Source: a virus. Taken from it: DNA of 51,023 bases. This document shows positions 15,296 to 22,940 of the stretch, piece by piece. The notes beneath the pieces were generated by a model. That model saw only the letters and a list, made by a program, of their open reading frames with translations. It was not told the origin of the DNA and searched no databases. The stretch lies in IMG/VR virus record IMGVR_UViG_3300032360_000013, positions 1 through 51,023 of that record; one strand, given 5' to 3'. Both the position numbers and the translations under genes were made by a program. How positions within the stretch are numbered: the first letter of the stretch is position 1; every line of letters begins with the position of its first letter.

Positions 15296-15802
15296 ATGGC
15301 TAATACAACATTTAGCGGTCCGGTAAGATCGGAAAACGGCTTTGTAGACATTATAAAAAATGCATCTGGCAAAGTTATTACTAATATGAAATTAGAAGTA
15401 TATGAGGCAACAGTCTCTGTTATTAGTGGTGCTACAACTGGAAAAGAGGCGGCAATTGCGATGCCTACTAACTTTGTTCCAATGGCATGCACAGTAGTAG
15501 TTACAGAAGCTTCAACAAATGCAGTTAATCTTGACGACGTAGGATCAGATGCTGATACAGACGGTTACTTAGATGGAATCGGAAGTACATGCGCAGTCAA
15601 TTCTACAGGGTTTAAAGGATTCTGGATTTTGAATGGTGCTTTAGGATTTATTGATCTTGGTGCAGGAGTTGCTGCAACAAGTTCTACACCAGATGAAGTT
15701 GAAGTAGTTTTAAGTGGTGATCCAGGAGCTGGCGCAGCCGGTGGATCTACTACACTAAAACTAAAATTCTTCGGAATCTCTAGTACTTCAGATACTGAAT
15801 AA
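15296..15802 (+). CDS. Beta-rich virion protein of unknown function
   Basis: The 168-residue product (MANTTFSGPVRSENGF start) is rich in Gly, Ala, Ser, Thr and Val, with alternating strands and no charged enzymatic clusters. The pattern F-SGPV-RSENGF is common in small structural proteins beside capsid genes in marine phages. It has an AATAGGAG site and is isolated between two hairpins (15153-15177 and 15812-15831), so it may be transcribed as a single high-level unit. The 118 bp before it must hold its promoter if it is separate; I see TATACT at 15269-15274 but no matching -35 box. A decoration or tail-interface role is possible. Confidence 0.72.
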   Translation: MANTTFSGPVRSENGFVDIIKNASGKVITNMKLEVYEATVSVISGATTGKEAAIAMPTNFVPMACTVVVTEASTNAVNLDDVGSDADTDGYLDGIGSTCAVNSTGFKGFWILNGALGFIDLGAGVAATSSTPDEVEVVLSGDPGAGAAGGSTTLKLKFFGISSTSDTE

Positions 15803-15811
15803 TTAATTAAC

Positions 15812-15831
15812 AGTGGGGCTTCGGCCCCACT
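15812..15831 (+). terminator. UUCG-tetraloop hairpin after the 15296-15802 gene
   Basis: A perfect 8-bp stem AGTGGGGC / GCCCCACT encloses TTCG, giving a very stable C(UUCG)G RNA tetraloop. It begins 9 bp after the stop. The trailing AATTTA is only weakly U-rich, so it may work as a partial terminator or an mRNA 3'-end stabiliser. Confidence 0.65.
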
Positions 15832-15850
15832 AATTTAGGAGGAAAATATT

Positions 15851-16132
15851 ATGGGTGGAAGCACTTTTACAAGTGACCAAAGAACAGCACATACTGCAAC
15901 TACAGCAACCTTGCATACTGGCTCTTGCCGAGTAACTTCTATACAGGCAAAAGGAGTCGCAAGTTCTACTTTGGTTTTGTATGATGCAACTTCGGCAACC
16001 GGTACTTCGCACACTTTCATATTTGGAACTGATGGACTTTCAATATTCGTTCCAGGTAGTGGTATCAGATTTAAAACAGGAGTACACGCCGTTCTAACTG
16101 CTACAACAGGTGTTACTATTACATTTAACTAG
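15851..16132 (+). CDS. Small beta-rich structural protein
   Basis: The 93-residue product (MGGSTFTSDQRTAHTATT start) is built of Thr-, Ser- and Val-rich strands and has almost no helix-forming stretches. SKEWed composition and position between capsid and adaptor genes suggest a small virion component. A TAGGAGG site precedes the ATG. I recognise no family. The next gene starts 10 bp after its stop with its own AGGAGG site. Confidence 0.68.
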   Translation: MGGSTFTSDQRTAHTATTATLHTGSCRVTSIQAKGVASSTLVLYDATSATGTSHTFIFGTDGLSIFVPGSGIRFKTGVHAVLTATTGVTITFN

Positions 16133-16142
16133 GAGGTAGTTT

Positions 16143-16889
16143 ATGGCAACGTCCGGAACAACTACATTCGAGAGCACTTTTGCAATTGATGATATTATAC
16201 AGGAAGCCTATGATCGTATAGGTCTTCATGCTGTAAGTGGTTACCAATTAAAATCAGCAAGACGTTCATTAAATATAATGTTTCAAGAGTGGGGCAATAG
16301 AGGCTTACACTATTGGGAAATGGGAAATACCAATATTGATCTTGTTGAAGGGCAGGCCGAGTATATTTTCTATAGAGGAGTTGGTGATGGTACGAGTGTG
16401 ACGACTGTACCTGTTAATGGCATCTATGGATTAGATGATGTATTAGAAGCTACTTATAGAAGAGACTATAATACAGTTAATCAATCAGATTCTGCATTAA
16501 CAAAAATTAATAGATCAACTTATTCTGGTCTTTCTAATAAACTAACTAAATCTCAACCTTCACAATATTATGTTCAACGTTTTATTGATAGAACTGCAAT
16601 TACTTTATACCCAACTCCTGACGCTACTGCGGCAACTAATTATATAGGCCTCTATTATGTTAAAAGAATTCAGGATGTAGGTAACTACACTAACACAGCT
16701 GACTCACCTTATCGTTTCGTCCCTGCAATGGTATCAGGTTTAGCTTTCTATCTTTGTCAAAAAGAAAAACCAGAATTATGTCAAGCGATGAAGTTATATT
16801 ATGAAGATGAATTAAATAGAGCTCTTGTTGAAGATGGCTCTTCAACTAGTACTTACATTTCACCACAGGCGTATTATCCAAATGTCTAA
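16143..16889 (+). CDS. Head-completion/tail adaptor protein, P22 gp4-like
   Basis: The 248-residue product has the hallmarks of the P22 gp4 family. There is an N-terminal helical bundle (FAIDDIIQEAYDRIGLH, about 10-26; KSARRSLNIMFQEWGNRG, about 37-54), then a strand-rich domain (NIDLVEGQAEYIF). A PSQYYVQRF...LYPTPDA stretch follows (about 140-160) and a C-terminal helix ends it. This family binds under the portal and begins the tail of short-tailed phages. An AGGAGG site precedes the ATG. The 3' end overlaps the next gene by 8 bp. Confidence 0.82.
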   Translation: MATSGTTTFESTFAIDDIIQEAYDRIGLHAVSGYQLKSARRSLNIMFQEWGNRGLHYWEMGNTNIDLVEGQAEYIFYRGVGDGTSVTTVPVNGIYGLDDVLEATYRRDYNTVNQSDSALTKINRSTYSGLSNKLTKSQPSQYYVQRFIDRTAITLYPTPDATAATNYIGLYYVKRIQDVGNYTNTADSPYRFVPAMVSGLAFYLCQKEKPELCQAMKLYYEDELNRALVEDGSSTSTYISPQAYYPNV

Positions 16890-17904
16890 TTTTTCTACAG
16901 GTAAATATGCAATAGCTATCTCCGACAGGAGTGGTCTGCAATTTCCATATAGAGAAATGGTTAGAGAATGGAATGGCGCGTGGGTTCATACAAGTGAATA
17001 TGAACCAAAATCACCTCTGTTAGAACCAAGAGTTATTAGAGGCGACGCACAAGGACTACGACATGCAAGACCAGGAAGAGTAGAGCCACCTGTAGCGCAT
17101 ATGTTAGATGAGAACGCAATGAGTGCAGGTGTAACAGATTCAATACTTGTAAATGTTTTTGATCCAGGACATGGATATAGTACAGGAGACAGACGTAGAT
17201 TTAGAGATTGTGAATCTCACTTTCCAGAATATCCACAAGTTTCTCATATTGAAGATCATGATATAAATTATGCAGATGGTCATATACTAACTAAAATTGA
17301 TGATGATAATTTTTCATTTAGTCCTAATGATATTCTTGAAGAATGGTTAACAGAAAACTGTAATCCTGGAACTACAACTGTTTATGTTGATGTGGATGGA
17401 ACACTAGCAGAATGGTATCAAGCTGTAGCAACTTTTTTAGGATATAATCCAGACTGGTACGATATGACACCTGCACAAGAATTAGCTGCAATAGCCGCTG
17501 ATCCAAGTTATTTTTTAAACTTAGGAGTAAGAGCTGAGGCAAATGCTTTAGTAGATCTAGTTATGTCAAAAAATACTACTTGGAATGTTTTAACAACAAC
17601 TACGGGTTCTGTTGCAGGCGATGCTCAAAAACTTTCTTGGGTTACTACTCATTTTGGTACACCTGGATCTAGTGTTGGTCGTGCACCTGCATCGGGATCA
17701 ACTCCTGGTGATATAGATTATGCACCTCAGTATAATAAAGGCGGATATGGTGGAGCAAATAAAATGTTAATTGATGATAGAACTGATTATATTAACCAAT
17801 TTGAAACTGCTGGAGGCAAAGGGTTTAAATATTTTGAAAGTGGTGGTATAAGAAAATTTGGAGGAGGAGCTATGTCCGTAGGACCGCTTACAATATTACC
17901 ATGA
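16882..17904 (+). CDS. Tail-region structural protein with an embedded HAD phosphatase-like domain
   Basis: The 340-residue protein begins MSNFSTGKYAIAISDRSG; the PYREMVREWNGAWVH and EPKSPLLEPR segments are typical of a structural protein near tail genes of marine phages. From about residue 165 to 305 it carries a HAD-superfamily domain. Motif I is DVDGT (170-174), a hydrophobic strand ends in TTTTG (about 238-242), a motif III-type Lys is at 250, and motif IV is IDDR (297-300). The spacing resembles deoxyribonucleotidase-type HADs. The C-terminus returns to a Gly-rich tail. The ATG at 16882 overlaps the gp4-like gene by 8 bp; an upstream in-frame ATG at 16825 would lie entirely inside that gene. 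Catalytic activity is inferred from intact motifs only. Confidence 0.8.
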   Translation: MSNFSTGKYAIAISDRSGLQFPYREMVREWNGAWVHTSEYEPKSPLLEPRVIRGDAQGLRHARPGRVEPPVAHMLDENAMSAGVTDSILVNVFDPGHGYSTGDRRRFRDCESHFPEYPQVSHIEDHDINYADGHILTKIDDDNFSFSPNDILEEWLTENCNPGTTTVYVDVDGTLAEWYQAVATFLGYNPDWYDMTPAQELAAIAADPSYFLNLGVRAEANALVDLVMSKNTTWNVLTTTTGSVAGDAQKLSWVTTHFGTPGSSVGRAPASGSTPGDIDYAPQYNKGGYGGANKMLIDDRTDYINQFETAGGKGFKYFESGGIRKFGGGAMSVGPLTILP

Positions 17905-18599
17905 CCACATACGCAGAATTAGTGACACAGATTAGAGATTATACGGAAACAGATGATGCTGTTCTTACAGACACTATTGTTGATGATTTTATAGAACATG
18001 CTGAATTACGGATATTTAAAGACGTAGATTTAGATTGTTATAAAGATGTTATGAATGGTGCAACAGCGGCTGATAATAGATGGGTACCTTTACCTGGGCA
18101 GACAGCTTCAGTTATCACACCTAAATTAACAGATTATGCTACTATTAGATATGTTACTATTTATGTAGACGCAGGAACTAAAGCAAGATCTGAAATGATT
18201 AGAGTAGATGCTGATTTTATGAATGAGTATTATAATACGCCAGACACTGGCTCTACCGCTATGCCAAAATATTATGCACAATGGGATGAGGGCACATTAG
18301 TACTTGCACCAACCCCGAACGCAATATATAAATTTGAAGTAGGATTTACAAGATTACCTACAGGGTTATCAGGAGGTAATACTGAGACTTGGGTAAGTGT
18401 AAATGCTCCTAGAACAATTTTATATTCTAGTTTATGTGAGGCTTTTAAGTTCTTGAAAGCTCCGCAAGATCAACAAGTATATGAACAGTCTTATAGAGAG
18501 TCTGTTACAGCGCTTGCACAAGAACAAATGGGTAAAAAACGTAGGGATGAGTATAGGGATGGAGTTATTAGAATTCCAATTCCTTCTGCAAATCCATAA
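17901..18599 (+). CDS. Phage adaptor protein (tail connector)
   Basis: The 232-residue protein starts MTTYAELVTQIRDYTETDD and continues with DDFIEHAELRIFKDVDLD (about 29-46), the helical pattern of SU10/P22-type adaptor proteins. LPGQ, RYVTIYV, PKYYAQWDEGTLVLAPTP (about 124-141) and a C-terminal helix with EAFKFLKAPQDQQVYEQSYR follow. This order is the signature of the connector that links portal to nozzle. Its start overlaps the HAD-fusion stop by 4 bp (ATGA). Confidence 0.82.
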   Translation: MTTYAELVTQIRDYTETDDAVLTDTIVDDFIEHAELRIFKDVDLDCYKDVMNGATAADNRWVPLPGQTASVITPKLTDYATIRYVTIYVDAGTKARSEMIRVDADFMNEYYNTPDTGSTAMPKYYAQWDEGTLVLAPTPNAIYKFEVGFTRLPTGLSGGNTETWVSVNAPRTILYSSLCEAFKFLKAPQDQQVYEQSYRESVTALAQEQMGKKRRDEYRDGVIRIPIPSANP

Positions 18600-18612
18600 T
18601 TAGGAGAATACT

Positions 18613-19059
18613 ATGGCAATAGCACAAGCAGTTGCAAATGTTTTTAAAATGAATTTATTGAAGGGTGACCATGATTTTAATGGTGGCGCTACATATAAAA
18701 TAGCTCTGTATACTTCTTCGGCTACTATGGGAGCTACTACTACACATTACGTCGTCACAAATGAAATAAGTAATACGTCAGGATCAGCGTATACTGCTGG
18801 GGGTGCTACATTAGCAAATCCTACAGTAACAGGTGGATCAGGTGTTACGCCAGCATATGTTGATTTTGATGATGCTTCTTGGACAAGTGCTTCATTCACA
18901 GCGAATGGTGCATTAATTTATCGTTCAGATAATAATTTGTCTAATACAGATGCAGTGTGTATTTTAGCTTTTGGCGGAGATTTTACAGCTAGTAATGGAA
19001 CATTTACAATTCAGTTCCCAACAGCGGGTGGTGGATCAGAGATAATTAGGTTAGGTTAG
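18613..19059 (+). CDS. Small tail/fibre-associated structural protein
   Basis: The 148-residue product starts with a short helix (MAIAQAVANVFKMNLLKGDHDF). It then becomes a beta sandwich-like sequence with YKIALYTSSATMGATTTHY, NEISNTSGSAYTAGGATLAN and a VDFDDASWTSASFTANGALIYR stretch split by loops. This arrangement is widespread in phage structural genes next to fibre genes; its exact role is not established as far as I know. A TTAGGAG site precedes the ATG. Confidence 0.75.
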   Translation: MAIAQAVANVFKMNLLKGDHDFNGGATYKIALYTSSATMGATTTHYVVTNEISNTSGSAYTAGGATLANPTVTGGSGVTPAYVDFDDASWTSASFTANGALIYRSDNNLSNTDAVCILAFGGDFTASNGTFTIQFPTAGGGSEIIRLG

Positions 19060-19068
19060 GAGGTTTAA

Positions 19069-20214
19069 ATGGCTTTTGTCATCAACGATAGAGTCAAGGA
19101 AACAACTGCAACTACTGGTACAGGAACAGTTAATCTAGCAGGAGCACTTACTGGTTTTGAAACTTTTGTTGCAGGCATTGGAACTACTAATACAACTTAT
19201 TATTGTATAGTTCTTCCGGGCTCTACAGAGTTTGAAGTTGGTGTAGGTGCTGTAACGGACGCTTCTCCTGATACTCTTTCTAGAACCGCAGTTATTTCAA
19301 GTTCAAATAGTGATTCCTTAGTTGACTTTTCAGCAGGTACCAAAGATGTATTTTGTACACAGCCTGCAGCGAAAGCTATACTTGTAGGGGACAACGGAAA
19401 TGTTGCTACACCTAACGTAGATGTTGCTGGAGCAATAACAGTCACTGGAAATGTCGATGGAAGAAATATTTCTGTTGATGGAACAAAATTAGATGGTGTC
19501 GAAGCTAGTGCCGATGTAACAGATGCAGTTAATGTAGGCGCAGCAATAACAGGATTTGCAACTGATTCAGATGCAGTAGCAACGGATTTAGTTCCTTACT
19601 ACGATGTAGACGAAGGAGCTTGGAATAAATCAACCATAACTAATTTAGCTTTAGTAGGACCTACGGGACCTACGGGACCGCCAGGACCGCCAGGACCTTC
19701 GGGACCGCCAGGACCTACGGGACCAACAGGGCCAACAGGACCGCCAGGACCTACGGGACCACCAGGACCTTCGGGACCGCCAGGACCTACGGGACCAACA
19801 GGGCCAACAGGACCGCCAGGACCAACAGGACCTACAGGATCATTTGCACCAGGAAATCCTATTGCTGCGGGGACCATTACGGCGACGGGCAACATCACAG
19901 CTTATTATTCTGACCCACGTTTAAAAGATTTTGAAGGGGTAATTGGATCTGCTTTAGATAAGTTAAAGAAAATTAGTGGTTACTATTATAAAGAAAATAA
20001 AATAGCTAAGTCATTTGGTTTTGAAAATGAACGAAGACAAGTTGGAGTTAATGCTGATGAAATTGAATTAGTTTTACCAGAGGCTGTAACCTCTGCACCG
20101 TTTGATTCTATGTATAAGGCAGTATGGTATGATAGAATAATACCTTTATTAATAGAAGCTATTAAAGAATTAGATACAAAACCTTGCAACTGTAAATGTA
20201 AAAAGGATAAATAA
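19069..20214 (+). CDS. Tail fibre with collagen-like repeats and S74-type chaperone end
   Basis: The 381-residue fibre has three parts. Residues 1-105 form a common phage fibre N-terminal domain ([20 protein letters not shown] start, later [13 protein letters not shown]). Residues about 197-260 are uninterrupted Gly-Pro-x collagen-like triplets such as [16 protein letters not shown]. From about 280, [13 protein letters not shown] to the end matches the intramolecular chaperone (peptidase S74) family that helps trimerise fibres and may cleave itself off. The last residues contain CNCKCKK, a small Cys cluster. An AGGAGG site precedes the ATG, and the stop overlaps the next start by one base. 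Confidence 0.85.
   Translation: MAFVINDRVKETTATTGTGTVNLAGALTGFETFVAGIGTTNTTYYCIVLPGSTEFEVGVGAVTDASPDTLSRTAVISSSNSDSLVDFSAGTKDVFCTQPAAKAILVGDNGNVATPNVDVAGAITVTGNVDGRNISVDGTKLDGVEASADVTDAVNVGAAITGFATDSDAVATDLVPYYDVDEGAWNKSTITNLALVGPTGPTGPPGPPGPSGPPGPTGPTGPTGPPGPTGPPGPSGPPGPTGPTGPTGPPGPTGPTGSFAPGNPIAAGTITATGNITAYYSDPRLKDFEGVIGSALDKLKKISGYYYKENKIAKSFGFENERRQVGVNADEIELVLPEAVTSAPFDSMYKAVWYDRIIPLLIEAIKELDTKPCNCKCKKDK
19693..19823 (+). repeat. 72-bp tandem duplication inside collagen-like repeat DNA
   Basis: Bases 19693-19751 are repeated identically at 19765-19823, a 59-bp identity at a 72-bp period (24 codons). The unit starts GGACCTTCGGGACCGCCAGG. Such repeats can expand or contract by slippage or recombination and so change fibre length in steps of 24 residues. 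Confidence 0.9.
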
Positions 20215-20987
20215 TGGCATACGCAGCTAACCCTTTTGCAACAACGTCTTTTGCAGGTCAGCCCCTTGTAGCTATTTCAGTAAGTGGTTTCGCTTTAACT
20301 GCTACCGCAGGTTCTCCTCATGAGATTACCGGTGATGCAAACCATGCTACTCCTTTAGGTGTAGCAATGACACTTACTTTAGGCTCAGAAACAGGGCATA
20401 TAATTAAGATTCCTACTGGGGAATCTTTAACTTCTTCTATAGGTTTTGTACCCAATGATAATCTTGTTGTATCTTCTATCTCAACAGCAACTGGATTCTC
20501 ACTAAGTACTACTTTAGGCTCTGTATCTATACTGGCAACTATAGGAGTAGATGTAACAGGGGAAGCTTTAACTTTATCTCTTGGTGACGAATCAATTATT
20601 ACAACAGCAACAGCTACCCCAACTGGGGTACTAGCTACTTTAACTCCAGGTAGTCCAACACTTTCCGGAACATCTTTAATAATCCCAACTGGTGTAACTC
20701 CTACTTTGACCTTGGGTTCTATACAGATAAATATCAATAATACAGTATACCCTGTAGGGGTATCTTTGACTCTTGAAGCTCTTCCAGTTTCTTTATTTAC
20801 TGGATGGAATGATATAACAACGCCTGATGTAGGGGACTGGACTAGTATTGATGAAGGTTCAGGCTCGACATGGACTGATATAAATGCTACAACAAGTGGA
20901 ACTTGGACTAATGTCGATGATTCCGGCAATAGTACTACCTGGACTAATGTGAGTACAGGAACCGATAATGATTGGACGGAGATTTAA
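20214..20987 (+). CDS. Repeat-rich fibre or adhesin-like protein
   Basis: The 257-residue product has no family I recognise but shows two repeat types. Residues about 45-190 contain about seven units of an x-TGV-x(2)-TLTLGS pattern (LGVAMTLTLGS, TGFSLSTTLGS, TGEALTLSLGD, TGVLATLTPGS, TGVTPTLTLGS). Residues about 195-257 contain six units centred on W-(T/N)-(D/S/N)-(I/V): WNDI, WTSI, WTDI, WTNV, WTNV and the terminal WTEI. The beta-repeat character and its place among fibre genes suggest a surface role. It starts on the last base of the preceding fibre stop. Confidence 0.75.
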   Translation: MAYAANPFATTSFAGQPLVAISVSGFALTATAGSPHEITGDANHATPLGVAMTLTLGSETGHIIKIPTGESLTSSIGFVPNDNLVVSSISTATGFSLSTTLGSVSILATIGVDVTGEALTLSLGDESIITTATATPTGVLATLTPGSPTLSGTSLIIPTGVTPTLTLGSIQININNTVYPVGVSLTLEALPVSLFTGWNDITTPDVGDWTSIDEGSGSTWTDINATTSGTWTNVDDSGNSTTWTNVSTGTDNDWTEI

Positions 20988-20990
20988 TAG

Positions 20991-21716
20991 ATGTCAACCT
21001 ATTCAACAAGATTAAAAATAGAACTTATTGGGAGTGGAGAACAATCTAATTCCTGGGGTACTACAACAAATAATACACTTTCTAGATCTATAGAAGAAGC
21101 AATTACAGGTGTTCTCGCAATAGATTTAAACGGTGAATCATCACCAAAGACTTTAACAACTGGCGATGGTCCAGTTGTAGCAGCTACTAACCAAGCTCGG
21201 TCCGCGGCAATTAGATTCCATAACTTCACAACAGCTTTCGTTATTAACGTACCAGCTCTTGAAAAGATTTATTATATTATTAATGATGGTACAGGCGCAG
21301 GGTCTATTACAATGGATGTTGGCGGAACGGGGTCCTCGGCTAATCAACAGGTTATATCTCCTGGGCAGAAAATGTTTTTGGCAACTAATGGTACTACTTG
21401 GTATCCATTAGAAACTTCATCTTCAACTTGGAGAACAATTACTGCAGCAACAGATAATGTTTATGCTGGTGAAAAAATCTTAGTTGATACATCTTCAAAT
21501 GTAATTACTTTAACTTTACCTGCAACTCCACCTACTGGATCTGAAATTAGGTTTTTAGATTTAGCAGATAATTTTGATACTAATGCATTAACACTTGACC
21601 CTGGTGGTGGGAAAGTTTTTGGTGCAGCTTCTACTGGAACAATTTCAACTGAAGGTGCAGCATTTGCATTAGTATATACAGGAGCTAGTCACGGTTGGAA
21701 ACTAACGGAGAAATAA
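20991..21716 (+). CDS. Tail fibre/spike-type protein
   Basis: The 241-residue protein starts MSTYSTRLKIELIGSGEQSN, then SWGTTTNNTLSRSIEEAITG. This N-terminal pattern, (L/I)ELI-x-x-GEQ-x-x-(S/T)WG-x-TTN, is a common module in phage tail-fibre genes. The remainder is beta-rich with a VYAGEKILVDTSSNVITLTLPATP-type strand pattern (about 158-181) often seen before a trimeric tip. No chaperone domain is present. It begins 3 bp after the preceding stop. The role is probably receptor binding or fibre extension. Confidence 0.75.
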   Translation: MSTYSTRLKIELIGSGEQSNSWGTTTNNTLSRSIEEAITGVLAIDLNGESSPKTLTTGDGPVVAATNQARSAAIRFHNFTTAFVINVPALEKIYYIINDGTGAGSITMDVGGTGSSANQQVISPGQKMFLATNGTTWYPLETSSSTWRTITAATDNVYAGEKILVDTSSNVITLTLPATPPTGSEIRFLDLADNFDTNALTLDPGGGKVFGAASTGTISTEGAAFALVYTGASHGWKLTEK

Positions 21717-21717
21717 C

Positions 21718-22158
21718 ATGGCAACATATGAAACCGCTAAATATGGAGTCATACCAATTGGTTCAACTCAAGTAGCTGACGGCTCTGTAACTAATACAGA
21801 GTTTCAATATATCAATACATTATCATCAAACGCACAAACTCAGCTTGCTGCTAGAGCAGCCTTAGCCGGCGCAACTTTTACTGGTGGTGTTCGTGTTAAT
21901 GATTCATTAAATTTAAATATAGGAAGTTCTACAGATTTAGTTTTATCTCACAATGCAACTGATTCTAAAATTAATAATACAACAGGGGAATTAGTTATTG
22001 GTGGGAACACTATTAAAATTAAAAACCAAGCTGAAAGTACAACCTATCTATCTACTGATTCTACAAATGGAGTTAAGATGCCAGCTCTACCAACTTCAGA
22101 TCCTGGTGTTGCTGGAGCTCTTTGGCGAGATGGAACAACTGTGAAAGTGAGTATATAA
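21718..22158 (+). CDS. Short fibre protein, paralogue of the next gene
   Basis: The 146-residue protein shares its N-terminus with the next gene: both start MATYE-(T/S), and both have VADGSV-x-(N/D)-TE-(F/Y)-QYIN-(T/S)-L-x-SNAQTQ. After that the two diverge. The sequence continues with a beta-helical-looking repeat region (LNLNIGSSTDLVLSHN, then INNTTGELVIGGNTIKI) typical of fibre shafts. It ends with a PALPTSDPGVAGALWRDGTT-type tip motif also common in phage fibres. There is no S74 domain here. Its stop overlaps the next start by one base. Confidence 0.75.
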   Translation: MATYETAKYGVIPIGSTQVADGSVTNTEFQYINTLSSNAQTQLAARAALAGATFTGGVRVNDSLNLNIGSSTDLVLSHNATDSKINNTTGELVIGGNTIKIKNQAESTTYLSTDSTNGVKMPALPTSDPGVAGALWRDGTTVKVSI

Positions 22159-22940
22159 TGGCAACATACGAATCAATAAAATATGCACACTCAGGAGCAG
22201 GATTAACAGGAATAGCCGCTACGGCTGTTGCTGATGGCTCTGTTTCTGATACAGAATATCAATACATAAATAGTTTAGGTTCAAACGCACAAACTCAGAT
22301 TACTGCAAATGTTCCAAAAGCAGGTGCAACAATGACAGGTACTCTTGTGTTTCCTGATACTGAAGGAATAACTGTGGGTGCAGGAACCGATATGAAACTT
22401 TATTCTAATGGGACTAACGGACGTTGTGAAGTGGCGTCAGCTTTCACAGTTGGAAATATTGGAAGCACTGAATATTGTATGACAGGCGCTGTAAATGCAC
22501 AAGTTGATTTGTACTATGATAATAATATTAAGTTATCAACAAATACAAATGGTATTCATATTGATGAAGCTTTAGGTGTTGGTACAACGCCTTCTTCTAC
22601 TACCGGTGAAATTAGAGCAACTAATGAAATTACTGCTTATTATTCTTCTGATGCTTCTTTGAAAGAAAATGTAAAAACAATTGAAAATGCACTTGATAAA
22701 GTAAACGCGCTCCGTGGTGTAGAGTTTGACTGGACGGATGAACACATAGCAGCTCGTGGTGGTGAAGATGGGTACTTTGTTAGGAAGCACGATACGGGAC
22801 TCGTAGCTCAAAATGTTAAAGAAGTTGTCCCTGAAGTCGTTGCAAAAAGAAACGATGGTACCCTTGGTGTGAAATATGAAAAATTAATTGGATTGCTCGT
22901 TCAAGCAATTAATGAGTTATCCACCAAGGTGAAAAAATGA
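22158..22940 (+). CDS. Tail fibre with C-terminal S74-type chaperone domain
   Basis: The 260-residue product shares about 50 N-terminal residues with the upstream gene. From about residue 163 it has the intramolecular chaperone (peptidase S74) signature: SDASLKENVKTIENALDKV, then VEFDWTDE, TGLVAQNVKEVVPEVV and KYEKLIGLLVQAINEL. The ATG at 22158 overlaps the previous stop by one base and is preferred over an in-frame ATG at 22122 inside the upstream gene, because it matches the paralogue's start. The shaft between is beta-rich. The duplicated N-termini suggest both assemble at equivalent sites or as one mixed fibre. Confidence 0.82.
   Translation: MATYESIKYAHSGAGLTGIAATAVADGSVSDTEYQYINSLGSNAQTQITANVPKAGATMTGTLVFPDTEGITVGAGTDMKLYSNGTNGRCEVASAFTVGNIGSTEYCMTGAVNAQVDLYYDNNIKLSTNTNGIHIDEALGVGTTPSSTTGEIRATNEITAYYSSDASLKENVKTIENALDKVNALRGVEFDWTDEHIAARGGEDGYFVRKHDTGLVAQNVKEVVPEVVAKRNDGTLGVKYEKLIGLLVQAINELSTKVKK

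Noticed and set aside
19660-19850. Regularly spaced repeats that could be mistaken for a CRISPR array
   Set aside because: The repeats are in-frame Gly-x-y codons without unique spacers.
19599-19898. Minus-strand Gly/Pro-rich open frame
   Set aside because: It is the antisense of the collagen-like repeat, which by base composition also reads as Gly-Pro triplets.
20318-20929. 203-codon minus-strand open frame
   Set aside because: It lies wholly antisense to the repeat-rich fibre gene at 20214-20987. The repeats keep the opposite strand free of stops. It has no ribosome-binding site or promoter.
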